Below, piece after piece: positions 31,687 through 39,921 of a stretch of 64,000 nucleotides of DNA. The first letter of the stretch is position 1, and each line of letters begins with the position of its first letter. The notes below the pieces were generated by a model. The model searched no databases. It was not told the origin of the DNA and saw nothing but the letters and a program-made list of their open reading frames with translations. Position numbers and translations under genes: made by a program. The DNA comes from an uncultured Eubacteriales bacterium (GTDB lineage Bacteria > Bacillota > Clostridia > Christensenellales > Borkfalkiaceae): contig UQPN01000007.1 in the NCBI GenBank assembly GCA_900542935.1, forward strand, positions 27,935-91,934, in the 5' to 3' direction.

Positions 31687-33654
31687 ATGAAGAAGAAAAT
31701 CACGGCAATGTTGTTGGCTGCCACCGTAGGCACGGGACTTGCGTTTTCCGCATGTTCTTCCGCTTCGGGGGCTACTTATTACGAAGTATCCGATTATCAG
31801 GGTACTACGTACGACGAAAGCGGACGCACAAAGTACAATAAGGCGCTGTTCTATGCGAATTATCAGCAGTACGGCAATCCCGATCCGTTCGTTCTCGATA
31901 ACACTTCGCGCGACGGCTACTATTATCTGTATGCTACGGAAGCGTATATGCGCGCATGGCGTTCGGAAAATCTGACGGATTGGGAAGATGTGGGTACCAC
32001 GCTGAACGCGGGACTCACGGGGACGGACGTGGATCAAGCGATTACTCAGGACGTCTGGGCAAGCGAAGTTGTGTACGACGAAACAACGAAGACGTATTAT
32101 ATGTATTTCAGCGCTTCGCCCGCGGCGGATAATTCCGTACAATACGGCGGCGGGGCGTACGGTGCGATGAGCGAAAGCCTTCATTCGAAATACAATATGT
32201 ACGTGGCATCTTCCTCTTCGCCCGCAGGGCCTTTCAATTTAATCGATTTCACGAACCCCGAAAGCTGCGGCGAGGGCAACGTGCACGATTACAATACTAC
32301 CGCGGGGATCGCCATCACCGATGAAAACCGCGACGATTATAAAACGACGGTAGAACAGGACGGCGTGGAATACGCGCGCGCTTTCCCGCAGTATTATGCG
32401 AAGTATCTCGCGTTTGATCCCGAGGATTTCATTTACGCGTACGAGCACGCATACGATTCCGAAAATTATTCGTTGCCCATGATTTTGAACGGCGGCACGC
32501 TGGCCTCCATCGATCCGCATCCGTATGTCGATCCCGATACGAATCGGAAATATCTGTATATCGTGTGCGATAAAGCGGCGGGGCAGGTAGGTATTGCCGT
32601 AATGGAAATGGAAAACTGGCTGAAACCGAAGTGGGATACCTTCCGTTTTATTGCGCACCCCTGCTATTATACGGTGGAAGATTATCTGAAATTTAACCGC
32701 GATAACGAAAGAGTTGCGCGCGTTACCTACGAAAACAGCGGCAACACGATTAACGAAGGTCCTGCCGTCATGAAGCACAACGGCAAGTATTATCTTTCGT
32801 TTTCCGTAAACTCATACGGTACAAGCGATTACCAGATCGGTCAGGCTGTTGCGGACAGCCCCCTCGGTCCGTTCCGCAAACTCACGGAAGAAGAGGGCGG
32901 TTTGTTGCTCAGCGCGCTGGCGGTAGAAAGTCAGCCCGCAGGAGAAACTTCCACGCAGGCGCCTTCCGGCACGGGACATCACAGCTTTGTAACCGCGGGG
33001 AATCAGACGTTTATCGTATATCATCGCCACAGAGATTACGAAACGGCGGGCGCGGACAGATATACCGCGATTGATGAAATTAAATGGATAAAGAATAAAG
33101 ACGGGCTGGACGTAATGTATGCGAACGGACCTACCGATTCCGTGCAGCCGCTGCCCGAGACGTATTCGAAATATAAAAACATCGCAGGCGAAGCGACGGT
33201 TACCGCCGATACCGGGGCTACGGACGTAGGCGCGCTGACGGACGGACTTTTAAGTATGCAGAAAATGTTCGGTTTTGCCGATTTCGTAAAAGAAACCGCA
33301 ATTACGAAAACCACCTCGTTTACGTTTGATTTTGCCGAAGCGAAAACCATCCGCGCGTTGATGATTTACAATTCGAAAGACGTCGAAGCCATGTTCCTTA
33401 ATGCCAGAGTGGAATTTACCTGCGAACAGGCGGACGGTACGACGATAACGAAAGTGATTAAAAATATTGCGTTCGATGCAGATCAGTATTGCAGCAAGAG
33501 CGAATTTTCGGGCAAATATACCTATATCATGTCCGGAGCCGCAGCGGTAAGCGAATTCAACGAACTGAAAGCGAAGTCCGTGAAAATAACGGTGAGCGTG
33601 CCCGAAGGGCAGGAGAAAGTCGGTTTATCCGAAATCCGTATTCTGGGGAGATGA
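31687..33654 (+). CDS. GH43-family glycosidase lipoprotein (paralogue A)
   Basis: A 655-residue secreted lipoprotein; signal peptide ends in FSAC with Cys23. The five-bladed beta-propeller of GH43 spans about 55-480. Candidate catalytic acids are Asp66 in NPDPFV, the Asp in ASIDPHPYVD (near 280) and the Glu in INEGPAV. GTGHHSF is typical of the family's late blade. A C-terminal discoidin/F5-8-like beta domain follows (TSFTFDFAEAKTIRALMIYNS). Activity on arabinan, xylan or a related glycan is likely but not assignable. GGAGG lies 7 nt from ATG 31687. Its paralogue is at 54340. The next gene follows closely. Confidence 0.92.
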   Translation: MKKKITAMLLAATVGTGLAFSACSSASGATYYEVSDYQGTTYDESGRTKYNKALFYANYQQYGNPDPFVLDNTSRDGYYYLYATEAYMRAWRSENLTDWEDVGTTLNAGLTGTDVDQAITQDVWASEVVYDETTKTYYMYFSASPAADNSVQYGGGAYGAMSESLHSKYNMYVASSSSPAGPFNLIDFTNPESCGEGNVHDYNTTAGIAITDENRDDYKTTVEQDGVEYARAFPQYYAKYLAFDPEDFIYAYEHAYDSENYSLPMILNGGTLASIDPHPYVDPDTNRKYLYIVCDKAAGQVGIAVMEMENWLKPKWDTFRFIAHPCYYTVEDYLKFNRDNERVARVTYENSGNTINEGPAVMKHNGKYYLSFSVNSYGTSDYQIGQAVADSPLGPFRKLTEEEGGLLLSALAVESQPAGETSTQAPSGTGHHSFVTAGNQTFIVYHRHRDYETAGADRYTAIDEIKWIKNKDGLDVMYANGPTDSVQPLPETYSKYKNIAGEATVTADTGATDVGALTDGLLSMQKMFGFADFVKETAITKTTSFTFDFAEAKTIRALMIYNSKDVEAMFLNARVEFTCEQADGTTITKVIKNIAFDADQYCSKSEFSGKYTYIMSGAAAVSEFNELKAKSVKITVSVPEGQEKVGLSEIRILGR

Positions 33655-33659
33655 AGAAG

Positions 33660-34730
33660 ATGAAAAACAACAAGAAATTATCCGCAATGCTTGCATGCGC
33701 GCTTATTTCCTCGTGCGTAGCCGTTACGTTCGGCTCGTGCGGGGGCGGCGAAGCGAAAGATACCTACGTACCCGACGAAAAACCTTACCGCTGGGCTAAT
33801 ACGCCCGCTGTACAGGCGGAAATGGACGAGGGCGTAAAGATTGACGGCGAATTTAACGACAGCGTATACGAAAATATCAATTGGCTGGACGCTATCGACC
33901 GCCCGGACAGCGAGAAAACTTCGATAATCCGCGTGGGCACCGCAATTACGGCTAAGGGCGTGTATATCGCCGTAGACGTGGAAGAAACCGGTTCGAGAAT
34001 TTATGTAAACCCGAATCGCGCCAGCTATTGCAACAGCTGTATCGAATTGTATATGGATATGGCAAGCGAAACGGATTTGACGAAGAAAACGTTTGAGCTG
34101 GACCTTATGGCGAACGGCGATTTTTCCGTCCGCAGCCGCGTTCCCGCCAGATGGGATTGGAAATCCGCTTACGCGCCGAACGATATCGCCCCGATAGCCG
34201 CAGCGAAAACGAAGGGCGGCAAAGTAAACTCGGATACCTGCTACGGATATTCGTACGAAGTATTTCTTTCGAAAGGCTATCTCGAAAAAATGGGTTACGA
34301 ATTTTCAGAAGAAATGGAAATCGCGCTCAATCCGGTGCATATCATTTCGCTTGATTATAATCAAACGAATCATCAGCTTGCCCGCGTTTATTCGCAATGG
34401 ATGGCCGATTATTCGGATAATTACGACTGGGGCAAACCGAATACCTGGCTGACGTTCGGTAAAAACGGCTTGCAGACTTACAAAATCAACGTAACCGTAA
34501 CGGGCGATAAAACGTTGGGCTCTATCGTCGGGGTGAACGGAAAGAACGAAATTTTCAAAGGGCACAACGGCGAACTGAAGATTTTTTGTCTGAACGGTTC
34601 CAAGCTTACGAAGCTTACCGTAAACGGCGAAAACGCACTGGAAAAAGTACGTTGGGCGGGCGACGTAGGAGTTCTTACTCTTGCAAATCCCACGGCGGAC
34701 GTAGCGGTGGAAGCCGAATTCGCAAAATAA
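33660..34730 (+). CDS. CBM9-like (DOMON) lipoprotein
   Basis: A 356-residue lipoprotein; lipobox TFGSC with Cys27. Residues about 55-260 form a CBM9/DOMON-like beta-sandwich (VKIDGEFNDSVYENINW; SCIELYMDM; YGYSYEVFLSK), which is usually a carbohydrate- or cofactor-binding module. The last 80 residues are an Ig-like strand domain (KINVTVTGDKTLGSIVGV). No catalytic motif. ATG 33660 has GGGGAG nine nt upstream; ATG 33651 overlaps the preceding stop and is an alternative. It is presumably a surface glycan-binding partner of the GH43 enzyme. The same kind of N-terminal module opens the 1511-residue protein at 56185. Confidence 0.82.
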   Translation: MKNNKKLSAMLACALISSCVAVTFGSCGGGEAKDTYVPDEKPYRWANTPAVQAEMDEGVKIDGEFNDSVYENINWLDAIDRPDSEKTSIIRVGTAITAKGVYIAVDVEETGSRIYVNPNRASYCNSCIELYMDMASETDLTKKTFELDLMANGDFSVRSRVPARWDWKSAYAPNDIAPIAAAKTKGGKVNSDTCYGYSYEVFLSKGYLEKMGYEFSEEMEIALNPVHIISLDYNQTNHQLARVYSQWMADYSDNYDWGKPNTWLTFGKNGLQTYKINVTVTGDKTLGSIVGVNGKNEIFKGHNGELKIFCLNGSKLTKLTVNGENALEKVRWAGDVGVLTLANPTADVAVEAEFAK

Positions 34731-34804
34731 AATAAGCAGGTAAAAATTGTAAAAAATATTTCGTTGTAAAACGATAAAAAATTCAAGGAAGGAAGGAAAA
34801 AGAA

Positions 34805-37378
34805 ATGAGAAAAAACAAACTGATCGGATCTGTAGCGGCTGCAATGATGCTTGCGTTGGCGATGGGCGGTTTTTCCGCCTGCGACGGCGACAACGGACAC
34901 GTACATGAGTACACGAAGTGGGCATATAACGATACGCAGCACTGGAAAGTATGCGAAGCGGACGGCGCAGAGAGCACGCATATCGATCACTTCTTCAATG
35001 CGGAAGACGATTATAAGTGCGAATGCGGCGCGCAGCACACGCACGTATACGAATGGAAGCATAATGACGAGTATCATTGGCAGGAATGTGCCGACGGCTT
35101 CAAAACCCGCAAAGCGACGCACTCTTTCAATGATGACGGCGTTTGCGAATGCGGCGCAACGATGGCGATGACGGAAGTGCGCGGCTCTTTGAAAATTTAC
35201 AATGACGGGGCTCTTGAAACCGATTATGAGGGCGTAACGCTTACTCTTACCGACGTAGCCGACAATACGACCGTAAAAATCAATCCTACGTTCAATACCG
35301 ACGGCACGTATTCTTTCAAAATTCCTCAGAGCGAAAAAGCGTACACTCTCACGATTACGAAAAACGGATATATCAGCGATTCCATAGCGTTTAACGCAAC
35401 AAACGGCACGCTGCGCGACGCGAAGCTGGTGTATATCGCCTATGCTTCTACCCCCGGTATGGAAGGCTGGGGCCAAAGCGATTATTCGCAACTGGATAAA
35501 AACATTATCGGCCTGAATAACGATTTGCAATTCATTTTTTCCAAAAAAACGTATCATAAGGTTGCGTTTTCCTTAATGCTTCAAAAAGACTGGAACAGTT
35601 GGGGCAGAAACGGCAGACAGGGCGTAATTTTCCGTTTTAAAGACGGCGACGAATATAAAGGCATAGCCGCAATGCAGACGGAAGGCGAAAAGCAACTGCA
35701 GAGCGACGGGCAAACCGATTACGGCGCATGGTGGGGCCCGCAGGGCGTCGGCTTAAACGGCTCGCTCGATCTTGCGGAGGGCAGCAGCTGGGATACCTTG
35801 GTGAATTTTGCAAGCCGTACGGATTTGAAAGACGCGCTCAACGCGGGAACTTTGAAATTGACGGTGCTTCGCGACGGCGCGGTATTCTACGCGTACCTGA
35901 ACGGCGAATACGTAGGATGTAAGAGCTATGCCGCCAAATATGCCGATATGGAGTGCGAAGCGGGCTTCTATTACTTCGACTTCAAGGGTTCGACGATGCG
36001 CGACTGGAGTTTTGAAGTAACCGAAGATACGGCGGAACTGGAAGCGAAAATTCCCGCGGGTTCGTTGAACGCTGCGGTGAGAACAAAAGTCAAAGGCGTG
36101 GTTACGCAGCTTGCCGACGGGCAGAAAGTAAAAATCGAAGGCGGCGTATCATCGGGCGAATACACCGTAAAGGGCGGCAAAATTTCATTGCCGAAAATGG
36201 TTGCTGGCACATATAAACTTTCCTACGGCGAAAATTGCTTTGCGTCGATTACCATTGAGAAAGATACCGAATATACAAGCGATATAGAATTGCAGTATAA
36301 GGTATTCGATTTGCTTAACGGTTGGGACGAAGCGGAGCACGATTTTTCGCACGTGAACGACGAAAACCCGACGATCGGCAACAACGGCGAAACTCTTAAC
36401 GTAATTTCGCGCGAAAAGTATAACGATGTGGCAACTTCGCTGTGGATTAAAAAAGGCAATTCCACGCACGGACAGGACGTGCAAGGCATTGTTCTGAAAT
36501 TCTCTAACGGCAGCTATATGTTTACGCGTTGTGAAAAAATGAGCGACGGCAAATATAAGTTGCAATGGGTGAAAGACCTTTGGGAATTGCCGATTGCAAA
36601 AGCGCAGTGGATTGATTATCAGCAACCGATGACTGAAACTCAGAACACGGCGTTTGAAAGCGCGGACGGCTTGCAGCTTACGGCGGTCCGTTCCGGAAAC
36701 ATTCTTACGGTATACGTAAACGGCGAGAAGATTCCGGGCGGCTCGGTTGTCCTCGATGAATCTTACGCTTCCATGACGGTGCAGGCAGGCTTCTTCGATT
36801 ACAACAGCAAAGAAAACGCCACGTGGAAGTTTAAAATCGAATCGGATATTTCCGCTTACAATACGGCGCTGGAAAAGACCGATAGCAATGAAAAGCAATA
36901 TAATAACAACGTAAATCTTACGGGCGACGTATGGCAGGCGATGAAATTAAAAGTAAACGAAGGCTATACGGGCGAAGTACGTATCGGTTTTACGGCATGG
37001 CATAACGGCGCTAATGCGGGATATGTTAAGTCGATTGTGTGTCAGGAAGGTAATTGGTGGATACAGGAAACAGATAGCTGGCACGGAACAAAGCTTTCCG
37101 AAGAGTTTGCAAGCGCGCTGACGGGCGACGGGTTGTATCTTGCTTATCACCGCGACGCGGCGACGGGGTACGTTAAAGTTTATGCCGGCGCAACGAAAGC
37201 CGCTCTTGAAAGCGCGATTGCAAGCGGTACCGAGGTTTATAACTTTACTGCCGAGCCGGAACTGAAAAAGAAAGAAATAACCGTTGTCGGCGTGCTTTTC
37301 TGGAAAGGCGATTATACCGCTTCGGCTACGGGATATTCTTACGGCGCTACTTCCGAGGCGGTGCTTGCAAATCTTTAA
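34805..37378 (+). CDS. Large surface lipoprotein with Cys/His repeats and lectin-like modules
   Basis: An 857-residue lipoprotein; signal ends in GFSAC with Cys26. Residues 30-125 hold two tandem Cys/His-rich repeats (HVHEYTKWAYNDTQHWKVC; CECGAQHTHVYEWKHN; CECG), which look like zinc-ribbon-like surface repeats. A CNA-B-like strand module follows (about 128-205). Then come concanavalin-A-like modules at about 215-410 and 500-680 and a final module to 857. From residue 508 onward the DNA is duplicated in the next secreted protein gene. No catalytic residues are recognised; a glycan-binding or adhesive role is likely. GGAAGGAAGG precedes the start. Confidence 0.8.
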   Translation: MRKNKLIGSVAAAMMLALAMGGFSACDGDNGHVHEYTKWAYNDTQHWKVCEADGAESTHIDHFFNAEDDYKCECGAQHTHVYEWKHNDEYHWQECADGFKTRKATHSFNDDGVCECGATMAMTEVRGSLKIYNDGALETDYEGVTLTLTDVADNTTVKINPTFNTDGTYSFKIPQSEKAYTLTITKNGYISDSIAFNATNGTLRDAKLVYIAYASTPGMEGWGQSDYSQLDKNIIGLNNDLQFIFSKKTYHKVAFSLMLQKDWNSWGRNGRQGVIFRFKDGDEYKGIAAMQTEGEKQLQSDGQTDYGAWWGPQGVGLNGSLDLAEGSSWDTLVNFASRTDLKDALNAGTLKLTVLRDGAVFYAYLNGEYVGCKSYAAKYADMECEAGFYYFDFKGSTMRDWSFEVTEDTAELEAKIPAGSLNAAVRTKVKGVVTQLADGQKVKIEGGVSSGEYTVKGGKISLPKMVAGTYKLSYGENCFASITIEKDTEYTSDIELQYKVFDLLNGWDEAEHDFSHVNDENPTIGNNGETLNVISREKYNDVATSLWIKKGNSTHGQDVQGIVLKFSNGSYMFTRCEKMSDGKYKLQWVKDLWELPIAKAQWIDYQQPMTETQNTAFESADGLQLTAVRSGNILTVYVNGEKIPGGSVVLDESYASMTVQAGFFDYNSKENATWKFKIESDISAYNTALEKTDSNEKQYNNNVNLTGDVWQAMKLKVNEGYTGEVRIGFTAWHNGANAGYVKSIVCQEGNWWIQETDSWHGTKLSEEFASALTGDGLYLAYHRDAATGYVKVYAGATKAALESAIASGTEVYNFTAEPELKKKEITVVGVLFWKGDYTASATGYSYGATSEAVLANL
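36328..37128. repeat. 801-bp block identical to 38734-39534 (copy 1)
   Basis: Base-for-base identical to copy 2 at a constant offset of 2406 bp. The similarity continues with scattered changes to the 3' end of both genes (first mismatch at 37129 C versus 39535 G). It encodes two of the lectin-like modules. Confidence 0.92.
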
Positions 37379-37427
37379 AAGGCTGTTTTAGTGTTTGAAT
37401 AATATATTTTAATGTTTATTTGCGCGT

Positions 37428-37455
37428 CGGTTGCGGCGGGAAGCCTCCGCAACCG
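37428..37455 (+). promoter_or_regulatory. Intercistronic hairpin before the small peptide gene
   Basis: CGGTTGCGG (37428-37436) pairs perfectly with CCGCAACCG (37447-37455). There is no T-run, so it is more likely an RNA processing or stabilising element, or a weak terminator. Confidence 0.5.
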
Positions 37456-37492
37456 CACGTAGAAAATTTTATCAAAAGGGAGGGTTTACAAG

Positions 37493-37636
37493 ATGAAAGG
37501 AAAGTATGAACAGCCGACGGTTCGGATAGTCGGAATTGCGCAACGCGACCTGATTTCCACATCGGTGGAATCGACGAAAGATTTTAATCGGGACTGGTTG
37601 GATTCCGTGGGCGATACGCCCGGTGAAACGGTGTAA
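37493..37636 (+). CDS. 47-residue peptide paired with a large secreted protein (copy A)
   Basis: A small protein beginning MKGKYEQPTVRIVGIAQ, then DLISTSVE and FNRDWLDSVGD. GGGAGGG precedes the ATG, so it should be well translated. It has no signal peptide or helix. A homologous 45-residue peptide at 60911 sits in the same place before a homologous secreted protein. Shared features are a Lys/Tyr-Pro start, an IA..D(L/V)..TS.E core and F...W(L/I)D near the C-terminus. Such short peptides with an (I/V)xTS motif are common before surface protein genes in gut Clostridia as far as I recall, but I know of no assigned function. Confidence 0.78.
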   Translation: MKGKYEQPTVRIVGIAQRDLISTSVESTKDFNRDWLDSVGDTPGETV

Positions 37637-37651
37637 GGGAGGAAAGAAAAG

Positions 37652-39787
37652 ATGAAAAAGAGTAAAATGATAGGCGTGTTATCCGTGATGTCCGTGTCCC
37701 TTTGCGCTTTAGCAGTAGGTATGGGGGGGGGTAACGGCGGCGAGAAAGCCTGCGCCGCAAACGCAACAAGCGAGTTTTATATGGAAAACGGCGCTTCCGT
37801 ACGTATCGACGATAAGGCGGGCGTGCGGTTTTCTACGCATATTTCCGAAAGCAGATACAACGCGGCTAAAGAAACCGCAGGCGATAAAGAAGTAAAATTG
37901 GTAACTATCGTAAACCGCGCAGACCTCGGCGCAACGCACGGCGCGGAAAAAGCGATGGAATTTGAATATAATCTTGCCGGCGTATCGGCGAAAGACGGCG
38001 AATATACCGTAATTGCGCGAGTTACGTACAGCGCGCTTGAAGAAAGCCTGTTGCTGAACGCGGCAAGCGTAGAACTGGAAGCAAAATGCTATCTGGTTAT
38101 CGGTAACGATTGGGCAACCGCGGTGGCAGCCGAAAGCAACGATAACGTGCGCAGCATGCGTTCCGTAGCCTATGCGGCGCTTACGGAAGGCTCTGTAGAT
38201 AAGGCGGACGTGGAAAAATACCTCGGCACCGTACAGAAAGAAACGAATGCTTCCGCTTTGCTGTATACCGACGCGAAAGCAATAGACGTATCGGAGCTTA
38301 CCGCTACATACGGTGGCTACACGGCGGCATATATCGGCGCGAAGAAAATCGGCGACGTTAAAAACGGAAAAATCGATTTAGCCGAAGCTTACAACGGCAC
38401 GGCGGAAACAATTACGCTGATGGATTCGGCGAACAACGTGGTAACCGCGCCTTTGAAATATGCGGGCGATTTGTCGGCGGAAATCAAAAGCCATAAATAC
38501 GGCAGTCTTGCGGCGATGGAAAACGGCACGGTGATTACGCTTGAAAAAGACGGAAAACAAACGACGGCTACCGTAGAGGGCGGAAAAATTACTGCGGCAA
38601 ACCTTCCCGCAGGCACGTATTCCGTGAAAACGAACAATTACCTGAACGGCGAACTGAAAATTACGGCAGGCGCAAAGAACGAAAGTGCGCTTACGCTGGA
38701 ATATAAGGTGTTCGATTTGTTTAAAGGTTGGGGCGAAGCGGAGCACGATTTTTCGCACGTGAACGACGAAAACCCGACGATCGGCAACAACGGCGAAACT
38801 CTTAACGTAATTTCGCGCGAAAAGTATAACGATGTGGCAACTTCGCTGTGGATTAAAAAAGGCAATTCCACGCACGGACAGGACGTGCAAGGCATTGTTC
38901 TGAAATTCTCTAACGGCAGCTATATGTTTACGCGTTGTGAAAAAATGAGCGACGGCAAATATAAGTTGCAATGGGTGAAAGACCTTTGGGAATTGCCGAT
39001 TGCAAAAGCGCAGTGGATTGATTATCAGCAACCGATGACTGAAACTCAGAACACGGCGTTTGAAAGCGCGGACGGCTTGCAGCTTACGGCGGTCCGTTCC
39101 GGAAACATTCTTACGGTATACGTAAACGGCGAGAAGATTCCGGGCGGCTCGGTTGTCCTCGATGAATCTTACGCTTCCATGACGGTGCAGGCAGGCTTCT
39201 TCGATTACAACAGCAAAGAAAACGCCACGTGGAAGTTTAAAATCGAATCGGATATTTCCGCTTACAATACGGCGCTGGAAAAGACCGATAGCAATGAAAA
39301 GCAATATAATAACAACGTAAATCTTACGGGCGACGTATGGCAGGCGATGAAATTAAAAGTAAACGAAGGCTATACGGGCGAAGTACGTATCGGTTTTACG
39401 GCATGGCATAACGGCGCTAATGCGGGATATGTTAAGTCGATTGTGTGTCAGGAAGGTAATTGGTGGATACAGGAAACAGATAGCTGGCACGGAACAAAGC
39501 TTTCCGAAGAGTTTGCAAGCGCGCTGACGGGCGAGGGGTTGTATCTTGCTTATCACCGCGTCGCGGCAACGGGGTACGTTGAAGTTTATGCCGGCGTAAC
39601 GAAAGCCGCGCTTGAAAGCGCGATTGAAAGCGGTACCGCGCTTTATACCTTTACAGCCGAGCCGGAACTTAAAAAGAAAGAAATAACCGTTGTCGGCGTG
39701 CTTTTCTGGAGAGGCGATTATACCGCATCGGCTACGGGATATTCTTACGGCGCTACTTCCGGGGCGGTGCTTGAAAAACTTGTTTAA
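37652..39787 (+). CDS. Secreted lectin-like protein with ASVRID N-terminal domain (copy A)
   Basis: A 711-residue secreted protein; signal peptide of about 35 residues, no lipobox. The N-terminal domain (about 45-190) starts GASVRIDDKAGVRFS and ends RSMRSVAYAALTEG; it is shared with the protein at 61069 and is not a family I can name. A short strand linker is followed by lectin-like modules (about 355-711) identical over most of their length to the preceding lipoprotein. A run of nine G (37723-37731) lies in codons 24-27, inside the signal region. A GGGAGG site precedes the start. Probably a secreted or loosely cell-bound glycan-binding protein; no anchor is visible. Confidence 0.78.
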   Translation: MKKSKMIGVLSVMSVSLCALAVGMGGGNGGEKACAANATSEFYMENGASVRIDDKAGVRFSTHISESRYNAAKETAGDKEVKLVTIVNRADLGATHGAEKAMEFEYNLAGVSAKDGEYTVIARVTYSALEESLLLNAASVELEAKCYLVIGNDWATAVAAESNDNVRSMRSVAYAALTEGSVDKADVEKYLGTVQKETNASALLYTDAKAIDVSELTATYGGYTAAYIGAKKIGDVKNGKIDLAEAYNGTAETITLMDSANNVVTAPLKYAGDLSAEIKSHKYGSLAAMENGTVITLEKDGKQTTATVEGGKITAANLPAGTYSVKTNNYLNGELKITAGAKNESALTLEYKVFDLFKGWGEAEHDFSHVNDENPTIGNNGETLNVISREKYNDVATSLWIKKGNSTHGQDVQGIVLKFSNGSYMFTRCEKMSDGKYKLQWVKDLWELPIAKAQWIDYQQPMTETQNTAFESADGLQLTAVRSGNILTVYVNGEKIPGGSVVLDESYASMTVQAGFFDYNSKENATWKFKIESDISAYNTALEKTDSNEKQYNNNVNLTGDVWQAMKLKVNEGYTGEVRIGFTAWHNGANAGYVKSIVCQEGNWWIQETDSWHGTKLSEEFASALTGEGLYLAYHRVAATGYVEVYAGVTKAALESAIESGTALYTFTAEPELKKKEITVVGVLFWRGDYTASATGYSYGATSGAVLEKLV
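38734..39534. repeat. 801-bp block identical to 36328-37128 (copy 2)
   Basis: See copy 1; the block begins at GAAGCGGAGCACG and ends at CTGACGGGCGA. Zero mismatches over 801 bp, while the flanking related sequence has diverged, points to recent duplication or gene conversion. Confidence 0.92.
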
Positions 39788-39861
39788 CGCTTCCATGAAA
39801 TCGGGTATAATATAGATATAACAAAAATCAATAGCGAGTTGCGGGCGACGGAAACGTTTCC
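39783..39861 (+). promoter_or_regulatory. Promoter and LacI-type palindrome before the sugar ABC importer
   Basis: TTTAAC (39783-39788), 17-bp spacer, TATAAT (39806-39811). Downstream, GGAAACGTTTCC (39850-39861) is a perfect 12-bp palindrome with a central CG, the form of LacI/GalR-family operators, placed to block elongation or initiation. No LacI gene is in the window. Confidence 0.6.
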
Positions 39862-39921
39862 CGCTTCCCGCCGTATAAAAGCCCCGCAACCGGGGTATAC
39901 AAATATTGAAGGAGAAAGAAA

